Shown here one piece after another: positions 1-8,563 of a DNA stretch of 64,000 nucleotides (position 1 is the first letter of the stretch; every line of letters starts with the position of its first letter). The position numbers were made by a program, and so were the translations under genes. The DNA is from CAVQBJ01 sp963819075 (GTDB lineage: Bacteria; Actinomycetota; Thermoleophilia; Solirubrobacterales; Solirubrobacteraceae). Under the pieces are notes generated by a model that saw only the letters and a list, made by a program, of their open reading frames with translations, was not told the origin of the DNA and did no database searches. The stretch lies in contig CAWFUP010000002.1 of assembly GCA_963819075.1 (NCBI GenBank), positions 868,001-932,000 on the forward strand. The letters are read 5' to 3'.

Positions 1-380
1 AGCGGACAGCCAGCCACCGGGCAGCCAATGCTCGCATCGATGCGCACCCAGTCGCTGCCCGAGATCAGCGTGGGCGGCAGTCCGGTGCCGCCGGGGTGGT
101 GGTGCTCGATCCCGGCGCCGTCGAAGGCGATGACGTCATCGCGATCGGCGAGCGCGACCGCGATGGCCTGCGTCAGGATGCGCAGGTGCGGCGCCGCCGC
201 ACGCGCGCTCGCCGGCGTCAGCCCGCGGCGCAGGTCCGGAAGGATCGCGGTCGCCTCGTGCAGCGCCGACTGCATGGCGCGTCCCTGGCCGAGGAAGAGC
301 GAGCGCGGGGCAAAGCGGTTGGCGAGAAACAGCGAGGCAACAACTGCCCAACCGAGCACGACGCCCAACACCACTTCCAT
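1..380 (-). CDS. LytS-type sensor histidine kinase, N-terminal part (runs off left edge)
   Basis: The minus strand is open from an ATG at 378-380 to the window edge, giving about 126 residues, so the C-terminal kinase part lies outside. A purine-rich ribosome site (GGAGGGAAGGAG) precedes the ATG by a few bases. The protein begins with one hydrophobic segment (about residues 3-20), followed by a sequence rich in LPDLRRGLTP and ADRDDVIAFDGAGIEHH, which resembles the GAF-like sensory region of actinobacterial LytS/YehU-family kinases. In that family the kinase pairs with a LytTR response regulator. It is divergent from an acetate uptake gene and acs, so a role in sensing acetate or a related carboxylate is a reasonable inference. 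The family call rests on a short N-terminal piece and is moderately sure. Confidence 0.65.
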   Translation of the reverse strand, partial: MEVVLGVVLGWAVVASLFLANRFAPRSLFLGQGRAMQSALHEATAILPDLRRGLTPASARAAAPHLRILTQAIAVALADRDDVIAFDGAGIEHHHPGGTGLPPTLISGSDWVRIDASIGCPVAGCP

Positions 381-525
381 GTTCAGCTCCTTCCCTCCAC
401 TAGGGAGGATAGACCCCGCCGGGCGCCGCGGCGACGGTTGACATGGAACTTCTGGGCCACGCGGCGGCGCCGGCCCGGACGGCGCGCGTTCGCCGCGGAC
501 GCCGCACCGCTCACGGCGCCGCGGG

Positions 526-568
526 CACCGCTCGTCGCGCACGGGCTTGCCGCGCGTGACGAGCGGTG
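526..568. other. Long inverted repeat between divergent genes
   Basis: CACCGCTCGTC at 526-536 is repeated in perfect inversion as GACGAGCGGTG at 558-568; GCGC on both inner sides (537-540 and 552-555) can extend the stem. It lies between the divergent kinase and the acetate transporter, about 60 bases before the transporter ATG. It could be an operator or a leader hairpin; the sequence alone does not decide. Confidence 0.4.
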
Positions 569-630
569 GGACACCGTGTGCGGGTGGGCGTCACTGCCCC
601 CCTTTCACCTTTGATCGGAGGAGGTCTGTG

Positions 631-1284
631 ATGGAAGCATCGACAAGCGGCTCGGGCGGAGGCGCGAGCTGGACGCCAGCGGACCCGGGCCCGCTCGGAC
701 TCGCCGGCTTCGCGATGACGACGTTCGTGCTGAGCATGTACAACTCCCACCTCGTCAGTCCCGTCGGCCAGCCGGTCGTGCTCGGGCTCGCGCTCGCCTA
801 CGGCGGTATCGCGCAACTGCTGGCGGGCATGTGGGAGTTCCGTACCGGCAACACGTTCGGGGCCGTCGCGTTCACGTCGTTCGGGGCGTTCTGGCTGTCC
901 TTCTGGGCGATCAACGTGTTCTACGCCCCACTGCTCGTGGTCGGGCACGCCCACAACGACATCGCGCTGTACCTGTACGCATGGGCGATCTTCACGACGT
1001 ACATGTGGGTCGCGTCGTTCCGCACCTCGGCGGCCGTGAACCTCGTGTTCTTCCTGCTGGCGATCACGTTCTTCCTGCTGGCGATCGGCAACGCGGGCCT
1101 GAACACGAGTGTCATCAAGGCCGGCGGCTACGTCGGGCTGGCGACCGCGATCGTGGCGTGGTACGCCTCGTTCGCGGCGGTCACGAACTCGACGTTCGGG
1201 CGCACGGTGCTCCCGGTGATGCCGCTCAGCCGGCCGGCGGGAGGCGCAGAGGTCCCCGTCCGCGGGGGGGCGCCGGCCCAGTAG
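631..1284 (+). CDS. satP: Acetate uptake transporter, GPR1/FUN34/YaaH (SatP) family
   Basis: A 217-residue integral membrane protein with about six hydrophobic segments. The family signature near the N-terminus is visible as DPGPLGLAGFAMTTF, equivalent to the NPAPLGL motif of acetate/succinate permeases, and the C-terminal half has the expected AxWYASFAAV pattern. Members form channels or proton-coupled carriers for acetate in the cytoplasmic membrane. The ATG at 631 was chosen over an upstream in-frame start at 547 because GGAGGAGG lies 7 bases before it and family homology starts only after it. The next gene, 140 bases downstream, is acetyl-CoA synthetase, which would activate the imported acetate. 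Length is normal for the family. Confidence 0.9.
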   Translation: MEASTSGSGGGASWTPADPGPLGLAGFAMTTFVLSMYNSHLVSPVGQPVVLGLALAYGGIAQLLAGMWEFRTGNTFGAVAFTSFGAFWLSFWAINVFYAPLLVVGHAHNDIALYLYAWAIFTTYMWVASFRTSAAVNLVFFLLAITFFLLAIGNAGLNTSVIKAGGYVGLATAIVAWYASFAAVTNSTFGRTVLPVMPLSRPAGGAEVPVRGGAPAQ

Positions 1285-1374
1285 GCGGAGCGAGGCTGCG
1301 CCGGGGCTGCCCCGAGTCCCGGCGCGATCGCGGTCGGGGCTATCCCCGTCCGGCGATTTGCAGTAAACCGTAGG

Positions 1375-1392
1375 CACGGGTCCCGTCCCGTG
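1375..1392. promoter_or_regulatory. Inverted repeat upstream of acs
   Basis: CACGGG (1375-1380) and CCCGTG (1387-1392) form a 6-bp inverted repeat with a 6-base centre, 32 bases before the acs ATG. It may be an operator or a small leader hairpin. No convincing -35/-10 pair was identified beside it. Confidence 0.3.
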
Positions 1393-1424
1393 AGGTTCAA
1401 ACTTCCAGGAGCGAGAGGTGGACC

Positions 1425-3419
1425 ATGGCGACTGAGCCGCAGCTTTCGGCCGGTGAGGAGCTCGAGCACGAGCTCGCCGACCTGCTCGAGGTCGAGCGCA
1501 TCGATCCCCCCGAGACATTCCGCGCGCGGGCGCGATACTCGGATCCGTCGGTGTTCGAACGGGCGCAGGCCGACCCGCTGCAGTGGTGGGTCTCCGAGGC
1601 CGAGCATCTGCATTGGTTCACTCGCTGGGAGCACGTGCTCGACGATTCGGACCCGCCGTTCTACAAGTGGTTCACCGGCGGCAAGCTCAACGTCTCCTAC
1701 AACTGCCTGGACCGCCACGTCGAGGCGGGACTCGGCGAGCGCGTCGCCTACCACTGGCGCGGCGAGGAGGGCTCCGAGCGCGACATCACCTACGCCGAGC
1801 TGCACCGCGACGTACAGCGCTTCGCCAACGCGCTGAAGGATCTCGGCATCGCCAAGGGTGACGTCGTCGGCATCTACCTGCCGATGATCCCCGAGGTCGT
1901 CGTGGCGATGCTCGCCTGTGCGCGCATCGGCGCGATCCACAACGTCGTCTTCGGCGGCTTCTCGGCCGAGTCCGTTCGCGAGCGCATGGAGTTCTCTGAG
2001 GCGAAGGCGCTCGTCACCGTGGATGGCGCTGCGCGCAAAGGCAAGACCGCGGCGGTCAAGCAGAGCGTCGACGCGGTGATGGGCGATCTCACGACGCTGC
2101 AGCGGATCGTCGTCGTGCGCAGCAAGGGGACCCCTTGCGAGATGCGCGACGGCCGTGACGTCTTCTATGACGAAATCATGGCCGAGGCCGAGGCCGAATG
2201 CGCGCCCGAGCCGATGGACGCCGAGGATCCCCTTTTCATCCTCTACACCTCGGGATCGACGGCCAAGCCGAAGGGGATCCTGCACACGACCGGGGGCTAC
2301 CTCGTCGGCGTCAGCTCGACGCATCGCAACGTGTTCGACCTGCGGCCCGAAGAGGACGTGTGGTGGTGCTCGGCCGACGTCGGCTGGGTCACCGGGCACT
2401 CCTACATCGTCTACGGGCCGCTCGCCAACGGCGCGACGAGCGTCATGTACGAGGGTGCGCCCGACTACCCGCACAAGGGCATCTGGTGGGAGCTCTGTGA
2501 GCGCTACAAGGTGACGACCTTCTACACCGCGCCCACGGCGATCCGCGCGTGCATCAAGTGGGGGGCGGAGTTCCCCAACGCCCACGATCTCAGCTCGCTG
2601 CGCCTGCTCGGGACGGTGGGCGAGCCGATCAATCCGAAGGCCTGGCTGTGGTACTACAAGGTGATCGGTCGCGAGCGCTGCCCGATCGTCGACACGTGGT
2701 GGCAGACCGAGACCGGCTGCATCATGATCACCACGCTGCCCGGCGTTCAGTACGCCAAGCCGGGGTCGGCGGGCACGCCGTTGCCCGGGGTGTACGCCGA
2801 CGTCTTCGCCGAGAGCGACGGCCAGCCGATCGCCGAGGGCCAGGGGCTGCTCGTGCTCACGCGACCGTGGCCGGCGATGCTGCGCACGCTCTACAAGGAG
2901 CCCGAGCGGTTCGTGGAGACGTACTTCAGCCGCTTCGGTCGCGAGATCTACCTCGTCGGCGACGCGGCGCGTAAGGACCCCGATGGGTACTTGTGGGTCA
3001 TCGGGCGCATCGACGACGTCGTCAACGTCTCGGGCCATCGCATGTCCACGGCCGAGGTGGAGTCGGCGATCGTCTCGCACCCGAGCGTCGCCGAGGCGGC
3101 GGTCATCGGCCAGTACGACGAGGACACCGGCCAGGCGATCACGGCGTTCGTCACGCTCAACGCCGAGGTAGTGGGGGACGACGAGATGGTCATCGACATC
3201 CGCGAGACCGTCGCGGTGCGGATCGGCAAGCTGGCGCGGCCGAAGCGCGTCATCTGGGCCGAGGACCTGCCCAAGACCCGGTCCGGGAAGATCATGCGCC
3301 GGCTGCTGCGCGACATCGCCGAGGGCCGGGCGCTCGGCGACGTGACGACGCTGCGCGATCCGGTGGTCACCGAGCAGCTCGCCGACCGGGTCGCCGAGCT
3401 GCAGTCCGAGGAGGCGTAG
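1425..3419 (+). CDS. acs: Acetyl-CoA synthetase (AMP-forming)
   Basis: The 664-residue protein converts acetate, ATP and CoA to acetyl-CoA, AMP and pyrophosphate in the cytoplasm. It has the N-terminal ACAS extension (YKWFTGGKLNVSYNCLDRH), the phosphate-binding loop YTSGSTAKPKG, the WWQTETG adenylate motif, the hinge region GRIDDVVNVSGHR, and the C-terminal KTRSGKIMRR motif whose lysine is the acetylation-regulated catalytic residue in Acs proteins. In the phosphate loop the usual glycine after the STS/GST core is alanine (STAKPKG instead of STGKPKG), seen in some actinobacterial and archaeal enzymes. Length is full. Start ATG 1425 follows GGAGCGAGAGG. The gene sits 140 bases after the acetate transporter, on the same strand. 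Confidence 0.97.
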   Translation: MATEPQLSAGEELEHELADLLEVERIDPPETFRARARYSDPSVFERAQADPLQWWVSEAEHLHWFTRWEHVLDDSDPPFYKWFTGGKLNVSYNCLDRHVEAGLGERVAYHWRGEEGSERDITYAELHRDVQRFANALKDLGIAKGDVVGIYLPMIPEVVVAMLACARIGAIHNVVFGGFSAESVRERMEFSEAKALVTVDGAARKGKTAAVKQSVDAVMGDLTTLQRIVVVRSKGTPCEMRDGRDVFYDEIMAEAEAECAPEPMDAEDPLFILYTSGSTAKPKGILHTTGGYLVGVSSTHRNVFDLRPEEDVWWCSADVGWVTGHSYIVYGPLANGATSVMYEGAPDYPHKGIWWELCERYKVTTFYTAPTAIRACIKWGAEFPNAHDLSSLRLLGTVGEPINPKAWLWYYKVIGRERCPIVDTWWQTETGCIMITTLPGVQYAKPGSAGTPLPGVYADVFAESDGQPIAEGQGLLVLTRPWPAMLRTLYKEPERFVETYFSRFGREIYLVGDAARKDPDGYLWVIGRIDDVVNVSGHRMSTAEVESAIVSHPSVAEAAVIGQYDEDTGQAITAFVTLNAEVVGDDEMVIDIRETVAVRIGKLARPKRVIWAEDLPKTRSGKIMRRLLRDIAEGRALGDVTTLRDPVVTEQLADRVAELQSEEA

Positions 3420-3544
3420 GGCGGCCGCGGGCGGCGCGGCCGAGCCGGTCCCGTCCGGCGGACGTGTTCGTCGTTTGTGTGAATAGTCATGCTCAACGAC
3501 GAACACCCCCCCGGAGCGCCGCCGGATCGGCGTATCATCGAAGC

Positions 3545-3763
3545 ATGAGCAACCTCGCGCCGCGCAAGCGCAGCAACCTGACGCGCAACCAGCGCGTCGA
3601 CCGGGCCTCGACGCTGATCATGGTCGGCGGGGCGAGCGCCGTCGGCTTCGTCGTCACCTTCGTGCTGATGGTGGCCGGCGTGCTCGGTGCCGGCATCCCG
3701 ATCGTGCTGGCGATCGTGGCTGCCGTGTGCGGCTTCGGCGCTCGGCGCATCATCAACGGCTGA
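3545..3763 (+). CDS. Small membrane protein of unknown function
   Basis: A 72-residue protein with a basic N-terminus (PRKRSNLTRNQR) and two hydrophobic segments (about residues 25-46 and 49-63), ending in a basic GARRIING tail. The ATG at 3545 fits the membrane topology; the open frame extends further upstream but overlaps acs. A TATCAT hexamer about 9-14 bases before the ATG could be a -10 element giving a very short leader. No function is recognised. It lies between two acyl-CoA ligase genes. Confidence 0.7.
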   Translation: MSNLAPRKRSNLTRNQRVDRASTLIMVGGASAVGFVVTFVLMVAGVLGAGIPIVLAIVAAVCGFGARRIING

Positions 3764-3846
3764 CTCGCTCCATTCTCATTTCGCGGCTGCGGCGATCGCG
3801 TTAGATTCCAGCCAGAAGCTGGAGCGAGCGAGGGAGGGTCGCGGCG

Positions 3847-5424
3847 ATGTCGATCGGTGCGCAGACGACGTACGAGCAGGTCGTGGCCGAGCACCGCTGG
3901 CAGGTGCCCGAGCGCTACAACATCGCCGCCGACGTGTGTGACGCCCACCCGCGTGAGCGGCTGGCCATGGTCCACGAGCACTACTCCGGTGCCGTGCGCG
4001 AGGTCACGTGGGGCGAGTTGCAGGACCTGGCCAACCAGGCGGCGAACGTGCTGGCCGGCCTCGGCGTGCAGCGCGGGGACCGGGTGGCCGTCGTGCTGCC
4101 GCCGACCCCCGAGACGGCGGCGGTGTTCTTCGGCGTGTGGAAGCTCGGGGCGATCCTGCTGTCGATGTCGGTGCTCTACGGCGACGACGGGATCCGTCAT
4201 CGCCTGACCGACTCGCAGAGCAAGGTGCTCGTGACCGACGCCGCGAACGCGGGGCGGTTCGACGCGAGCCTTGTCGATCAGCTGCTCGTGCTCGACGAGG
4301 AGACCCTGCCGGCGGCGTGCACGGAGTTCACGACCGTCGACACGGCGGCCGACGACCCGGCGCAGCTCTACTACACCTCGGGGACGACCGGGCTGGCGAA
4401 GGGGATCGTGCATGCTCATCGCTACCTGCTCGCCCACGAGGAGTTCATCTACTGCCACGACGTGCGCGACGGCGAGCGCTTCCACGGCATGGGCGAGTGG
4501 GCGTGGGCAGCCGGGATCGCGCCGCTGCTCGGGCCGTGGCGGTTCGGGGCCGTGCAGCACGTCCTCCAGCGCCAGGGCGGCTTCCAGCCCGATCGCCAGC
4601 TCGACTTCCTCGCGCGCCACGAGGTGACGAACGTGTTCACGACCCCCACGGCGGTGCGCTCGATGATGGGCATCGCCGACGCGGGGACGCGCTATCCCCA
4701 GCGGTTTCGCATCGTGTGCTCGGCCGGCGAGCCGCTCAACCCCGAGGCGATCCGCTGGTTCCGCGAGCAGTACGGCGTCACCGTGCTCGACTTCTACGGT
4801 CTCACCGAGGGCTACCCGCTGTGCGCGAACTTCCCGTTCATGGAGGTGCGCGAGGGCTCGATGGGCCGGCCGATGCCCGGCTGGGACGTCGCGCTGCTCG
4901 ACGAGGACGAGCGGCCGGTGGCCGGGGGCGAGCGCGGCGAGATCTGCTGGCGCGCACGGTCCAACCCGCACTATCCGCTCGGCTACTGGAACCTGCCCGA
5001 GGCGAGCGAGGAGACGTTCGGCGGCGACTGGTTCCACACGAAGGACGCCGCCAGCATCGACGAGGACGGCTACTTCTGGTACCAGGGGCGAGCCGACGAC
5101 GTGATCATCGCCGCCGGCTACCGGATCGGGCCCTTCGAGGTCGAGTCCGCGTGCCTGGAGCATCCCGCGGTGGCCGAGGCCGCCGCGGTGGCCTCCCCGG
5201 ACGAGCGGCGCGGGAACGTCGTCAAGGCGTTCATCGTGCTCGCCGCCGGGCGCGAGGGCAGCGACGAGCTGGCCGAGCAGATCAAGGCCTTCGTGCGCGA
5301 GCGCCTGTCGGCGTACGCCTATCCGCGGCGGATCGAGTTCGTCACCGAGCTGCCCAAGACGCTCACCGGCAAGATCCGGCGCATCGAGCTGCGCGAGCAC
5401 GAACGCGAGCGCGCGTCCGGCTGA
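3847..5424 (+). CDS. AMP-dependent acyl-CoA ligase (medium-chain/benzoate-CoA ligase-like)
   Basis: A 525-residue ANL-superfamily enzyme. Motifs: YYTSGTTGLAKGIVHAH (phosphate loop), DFYGLTEGYPL (adenylate-binding), GRADDVIIAAGYRIGPFEVE (hinge and CoA site) and KTLTGKIRRIELR with the catalytic lysine. The GLAKG form of the loop and the overall layout resemble the ACSM/benzoate-CoA ligase branch rather than Acs, so the substrate is probably a medium-chain or aromatic acid; it cannot be fixed from sequence. It follows acs and a small membrane gene on the same strand, which extends the carboxylate-activation theme. A purine-rich stretch (GAGGGAGGG) precedes ATG 3847. Confidence 0.88.
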   Translation: MSIGAQTTYEQVVAEHRWQVPERYNIAADVCDAHPRERLAMVHEHYSGAVREVTWGELQDLANQAANVLAGLGVQRGDRVAVVLPPTPETAAVFFGVWKLGAILLSMSVLYGDDGIRHRLTDSQSKVLVTDAANAGRFDASLVDQLLVLDEETLPAACTEFTTVDTAADDPAQLYYTSGTTGLAKGIVHAHRYLLAHEEFIYCHDVRDGERFHGMGEWAWAAGIAPLLGPWRFGAVQHVLQRQGGFQPDRQLDFLARHEVTNVFTTPTAVRSMMGIADAGTRYPQRFRIVCSAGEPLNPEAIRWFREQYGVTVLDFYGLTEGYPLCANFPFMEVREGSMGRPMPGWDVALLDEDERPVAGGERGEICWRARSNPHYPLGYWNLPEASEETFGGDWFHTKDAASIDEDGYFWYQGRADDVIIAAGYRIGPFEVESACLEHPAVAEAAAVASPDERRGNVVKAFIVLAAGREGSDELAEQIKAFVRERLSAYAYPRRIEFVTELPKTLTGKIRRIELREHERERASG

Positions 5425-5530
5425 CGTCAGAGCTCGCCTCGGGGACATCCCCGATTGCGCTCGGGGGCCGCGGCCGCGACGATCATGCGCAGATGCCACG
5501 CGATCTGCGCGCGCGGCGCATACTGCGATT

Positions 5531-6769
5531 ATGACCAGCACGGGCATCATCTCCTCGCACGGCCCGGTCGGGCCTCCGGCGCCGCCCGCCGTCGCGACGC
5601 CCCGAGCGAGGTTGCGCCGCCATCCCGAGACCGGAGTGATCGGGGGAGTGTGCGCGGGCATCGCGGTGCGCCTCGAGGTCGCGCCGCTGGCCGTGCGCGT
5701 CGCGTTCGCACTGCTGACGCCCCTCGGCGGCCTCGGCCTCGCCTTGTACCTGCTGGCCTGGGCGCTCGTGCCGGCCGTCCCCGACGGCGACGGCGCGCGC
5801 ACCCGGCGCGCGTTCGGCCGCCGCGGCGCCGGACTGGAGCTCGCCGCGGTCTGTGCGCTGGTGCTCCTCGGGGTCGCCCTCCTGCGCGCCGAGAGCCAGT
5901 GGATCGGCGCCCCGGTGTGGGCGATCGTGATCGGCGCCGCCGGCGTCGCACTCGTGTCGCGGCAGGCCGCCGGAGGGCGGTTGCGGCGCGCCGCCCCTCT
6001 GGCCAGCCGCCTGCGGCGGGTGTTCGAGGGACTGCTCGGGCCCCTGCTGATCGCCGCGGCGGCGCTCGCCGTACTGCGGGCGATGGGTGTCCTCGACAAG
6101 GACGCGGGCCACGCCGTCGTCGGGATCGTGGTGGCGGTGGCGGCAGTCGGGCTGGTGTTCGGTCCCTGGGTGGTGCGGCTCGTGCGCAACCTCGGCGACG
6201 AGCGGGCGCAGCGCATCCGAGAGCAGGCGCGGGCCGACATGGCCGCCCACCTGCACGACTCCGTGCTGCAGACGCTCGCTCTGATCCAGAAGCGCGCCGA
6301 CGATCCCGGCCAGGTCTCCGCGCTGGCGCGCGGGCAGGAGCGCGAGCTGCGCCGGTGGCTGTTCGACGGTCAGCGGGCGAGCGCGAGCGACAGTCTCAGC
6401 GGCGCCCTGCGCGGGGTGGCCGAGGAGGTCGAGCAGTTGCACGGGGTCCCGATCGAGGTGGTGACCGTCGGCGACGCGCACCTCGACGCCCGCCTGGAGG
6501 CGCTCGTGCAGGCCGCGCGCGAGGCGATGTGCAACGCCGCGCGCTTTGCCGGCGGGGGCCACGTCGACCTGTTCGCCGAGGCGGGCCCCGGCCGGGTGGA
6601 GGCGTTCGTGCGCGACCGCGGCGTCGGCTTCGACCCCGCCGCCGTTCCGGCCGACCGCCGCGGCGTGCGCCATTCGATCGTCGAGCGCATGGATCGGCAT
6701 GGCGGCCGGGCGACGGTGCACAGTGCGCCCGGCACGGGCACGGAGGTCGAGCTGGTGATGGAGTGGTGA
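5531..6769 (+). CDS. PspC-domain sensor histidine kinase (NarL/DesK class)
   Basis: 412 residues. A PspC domain occupies about residues 25-85 (GVIGGVCAGIAVRLEV, then a hydrophobic pair), followed by further membrane segments at about 103-118, 127-142, 168-184 and 193-212. The HisKA_3 dimerisation region carries AAHLHDSVLQTLALIQ with the phospho-accepting His242, and the ATPase domain has an N-box-like EAMCNAARF and the G-box DRGVGF. It would autophosphorylate in response to membrane or envelope stress and pass phosphate to the response regulator encoded directly downstream, whose GTG start overlaps this gene's stop by four bases. PspC-fused kinases of this type are common in Actinomycetota. 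Confidence 0.92.
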   Translation: MTSTGIISSHGPVGPPAPPAVATPRARLRRHPETGVIGGVCAGIAVRLEVAPLAVRVAFALLTPLGGLGLALYLLAWALVPAVPDGDGARTRRAFGRRGAGLELAAVCALVLLGVALLRAESQWIGAPVWAIVIGAAGVALVSRQAAGGRLRRAAPLASRLRRVFEGLLGPLLIAAAALAVLRAMGVLDKDAGHAVVGIVVAVAAVGLVFGPWVVRLVRNLGDERAQRIREQARADMAAHLHDSVLQTLALIQKRADDPGQVSALARGQERELRRWLFDGQRASASDSLSGALRGVAEEVEQLHGVPIEVVTVGDAHLDARLEALVQAAREAMCNAARFAGGGHVDLFAEAGPGRVEAFVRDRGVGFDPAAVPADRRGVRHSIVERMDRHGGRATVHSAPGTGTEVELVMEW

Positions 6770-7461
6770 GTGCCTCCGGGCCGGCCGAGGCTGGCGAGCG
6801 GCTGCGCGTAGCCGTCGTCGACGACCACGACCTGTTCCGGGCCGGGGTGCGCGCCGAGCTCGGCGAGGCGGTCGATGTGGTCGGCGACGCCGCCGGTGTG
6901 GAGGAGGCGGTGGCCCTCATCCGCGAGCGCGCGCCGGAGGTCGTGCTGCTCGACGTGCACATGCCCGGGGGCGGCGGCGTGGAGGTCATCCGGCGGGTGC
7001 TCGCCGAGCCCTTGGCCGGCGGCGCGGCCCCGCCTCGCTTCCTCGCCCTGTCGGTGTCCGACGCCGTCGATGACGTCATCGCGGTGATCCGGGCCGGCGC
7101 CCGCGGCTACGTGACCAAGACGATCTCGGCGGCCGAGCTCACGGACGCGGTGGCGCGGGTCGCCGAGGGCGACGCCGTGTTCTCGCCCCGGCTGGCCGGC
7201 TTCGTGCTCGACGCGTTCGCGCGGCCCCAGGCGTCGTCGCAGGACCCTGGTCTCGATCAGCTGACGGCGCGCGAGCGCGAGGTGCTGCGCCACATCGCGC
7301 GCGGTTACCAGTACAAGGAGATCGCGCTGCGTCTCGGCATCTCGGCCAAGACGGTCGAGTCGCACGTCTCGGCGGTGCTGCGCAAGCTGCAGCTATCCAA
7401 TCGCCACGAGCTGAGCCGCTGGGCGCTCGAGCAGCGACTCGTCAGCCTCGACGGGCACTGA
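6766..7461 (+). CDS. Response regulator, NarL/LuxR type
   Basis: 231 residues. The receiver domain shows the acidic pair Asp19-Asp20, the phosphorylatable Asp63 in VVLLDVHMPG and the conserved lysine in YVTKTISAAEL. The C-terminal LuxR helix-turn-helix is LTAREREVLRHIARG followed by KEIALRLGISAKTVESHVS. The GTG at 6766 overlaps the kinase stop (GTGA); a GTG one codon upstream is also possible. Translational coupling with the PspC kinase gene indicates a cognate pair. The target genes may include the ABC exporter that follows 169 bases later on the same strand, but no binding site was identified. Confidence 0.93.
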   Translation: MSASGPAEAGERLRVAVVDDHDLFRAGVRAELGEAVDVVGDAAGVEEAVALIRERAPEVVLLDVHMPGGGGVEVIRRVLAEPLAGGAAPPRFLALSVSDAVDDVIAVIRAGARGYVTKTISAAELTDAVARVAEGDAVFSPRLAGFVLDAFARPQASSQDPGLDQLTAREREVLRHIARGYQYKEIALRLGISAKTVESHVSAVLRKLQLSNRHELSRWALEQRLVSLDGH

Positions 7462-7630
7462 CTGCGGCCGGCCCGTAGGGGCCATTCCCGATGGCGGGCG
7501 GCCGGCCGCGGCGTCATGCTGTTGGCGGTGGCTCAAGCCCGGCCGCTCCCCAGCCGACAAGGAGACCGATGTTCATACAGCCAACCCCGGCCAGGCACGG
7601 CCTGATTCCGCTACCCGGAGGCCCGCTGCC

Positions 7631-8563
7631 GTGATCGAAGTCAACAACGTCACCAAGCACTACGGCCCGACCGTCGCCGTGCGCGACCTCAGCTTCAAGA
7701 TCCAGCCGGGCATCGTGACCGGATTCCTCGGTCCCAACGGCGCCGGGAAGTCAACCACCATGCGCCTCATCCTGGGGCTCGACGCGGCGGACTCCGGCAC
7801 GACTCTGGTGAACGGCAAGCCGTACGCCGAGCACAGCGCACCGCTCTGTGAGGTCGGCGCGCTGCTGGAGGCACGGTCCGTGCACACGGGACGTTCGGCG
7901 CGCAATCACCTGCTCGCGCTCGCGCAGACGCACGGCATCGGCCGCGCCCGCGTCGATGAGATGATCGACCTGGTCGGCCTACACGACGTCGCGGGCGGCC
8001 GGGTCGGGGGCTTCTCGCTCGGCATGGGCCAGCGGCTCGGGATCGCGCAGGCGCTGCTCGGCGACCCTCACACCGTGATGCTCGATGAGCCGGTCAACGG
8101 CCTCGACCCCGAGGGCATCCAGTGGGTGCGCAACCTGCTCAAGGGGCTGGCCGCCGACGGTCGCACGGTCTTCGTCTCGTCGCACCTCATGAGCGAGATG
8201 GCGCTCACGGCCGAGCATCTGGTCGTGATCGGCAAGGGCGAGCTCATTGCCGACACGAGCGTTGCCGACTTCGTCGCCAGCGCCTCCAGCAACGTCGTCC
8301 GCGTGCGGTCGCCGCGGCTGCCCGAACTGATCGACGCGCTCAAGTCACCGACGGTAACCGTCAAGTCGATCGAGGCGTCCGTCGCCGAGATCGGGGGCCT
8401 GAGCGCCGAGCAGATCGGCGACGCCGCCGCCGCGCAGAGCATCGCCGTGCACGAGCTGACCCCGGTGCAGGCGTCGCTGGAGGAGGCCTTCATGGAGCTC
8501 ACTGCGGGGGCGGTCCAGTTCCACGCCTCAACCACGCAAGAGACCGAGGTGACCCCCGCATGA
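7631..8563 (+). CDS. ABC transporter ATP-binding protein (drug/antibiotic-exporter type)
   Basis: 310 residues. Walker A GPNGAGKST at residues 34-42, signature FSLGMGQR, Walker B VMLDEPVNGLDP and the switch histidine in VFVSSHLMSE are intact. The C-terminal 80 residues after the nucleotide-binding domain match the extension of DrrA/BcrA/YxlF-type exporters. GTG start at 7631, preceded by CGGAGG ten bases upstream. Its stop overlaps the permease ATG by four bases (ATGA), so the two form an exporter. The substrate is unknown; position after a PspC-kinase system suggests envelope-stress or antibiotic response. Confidence 0.93.
   Translation: MIEVNNVTKHYGPTVAVRDLSFKIQPGIVTGFLGPNGAGKSTTMRLILGLDAADSGTTLVNGKPYAEHSAPLCEVGALLEARSVHTGRSARNHLLALAQTHGIGRARVDEMIDLVGLHDVAGGRVGGFSLGMGQRLGIAQALLGDPHTVMLDEPVNGLDPEGIQWVRNLLKGLAADGRTVFVSSHLMSEMALTAEHLVVIGKGELIADTSVADFVASASSNVVRVRSPRLPELIDALKSPTVTVKSIEASVAEIGGLSAEQIGDAAAAQSIAVHELTPVQASLEEAFMELTAGAVQFHASTTQETEVTPA

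Noticed and set aside
1128..3506. A 792-residue minus-strand open frame across acs
   Set aside because: It is antisense to a full-length, motif-complete acs; the translation is His/Arg/Asp-rich low complexity typical of shadow frames in high-GC DNA.
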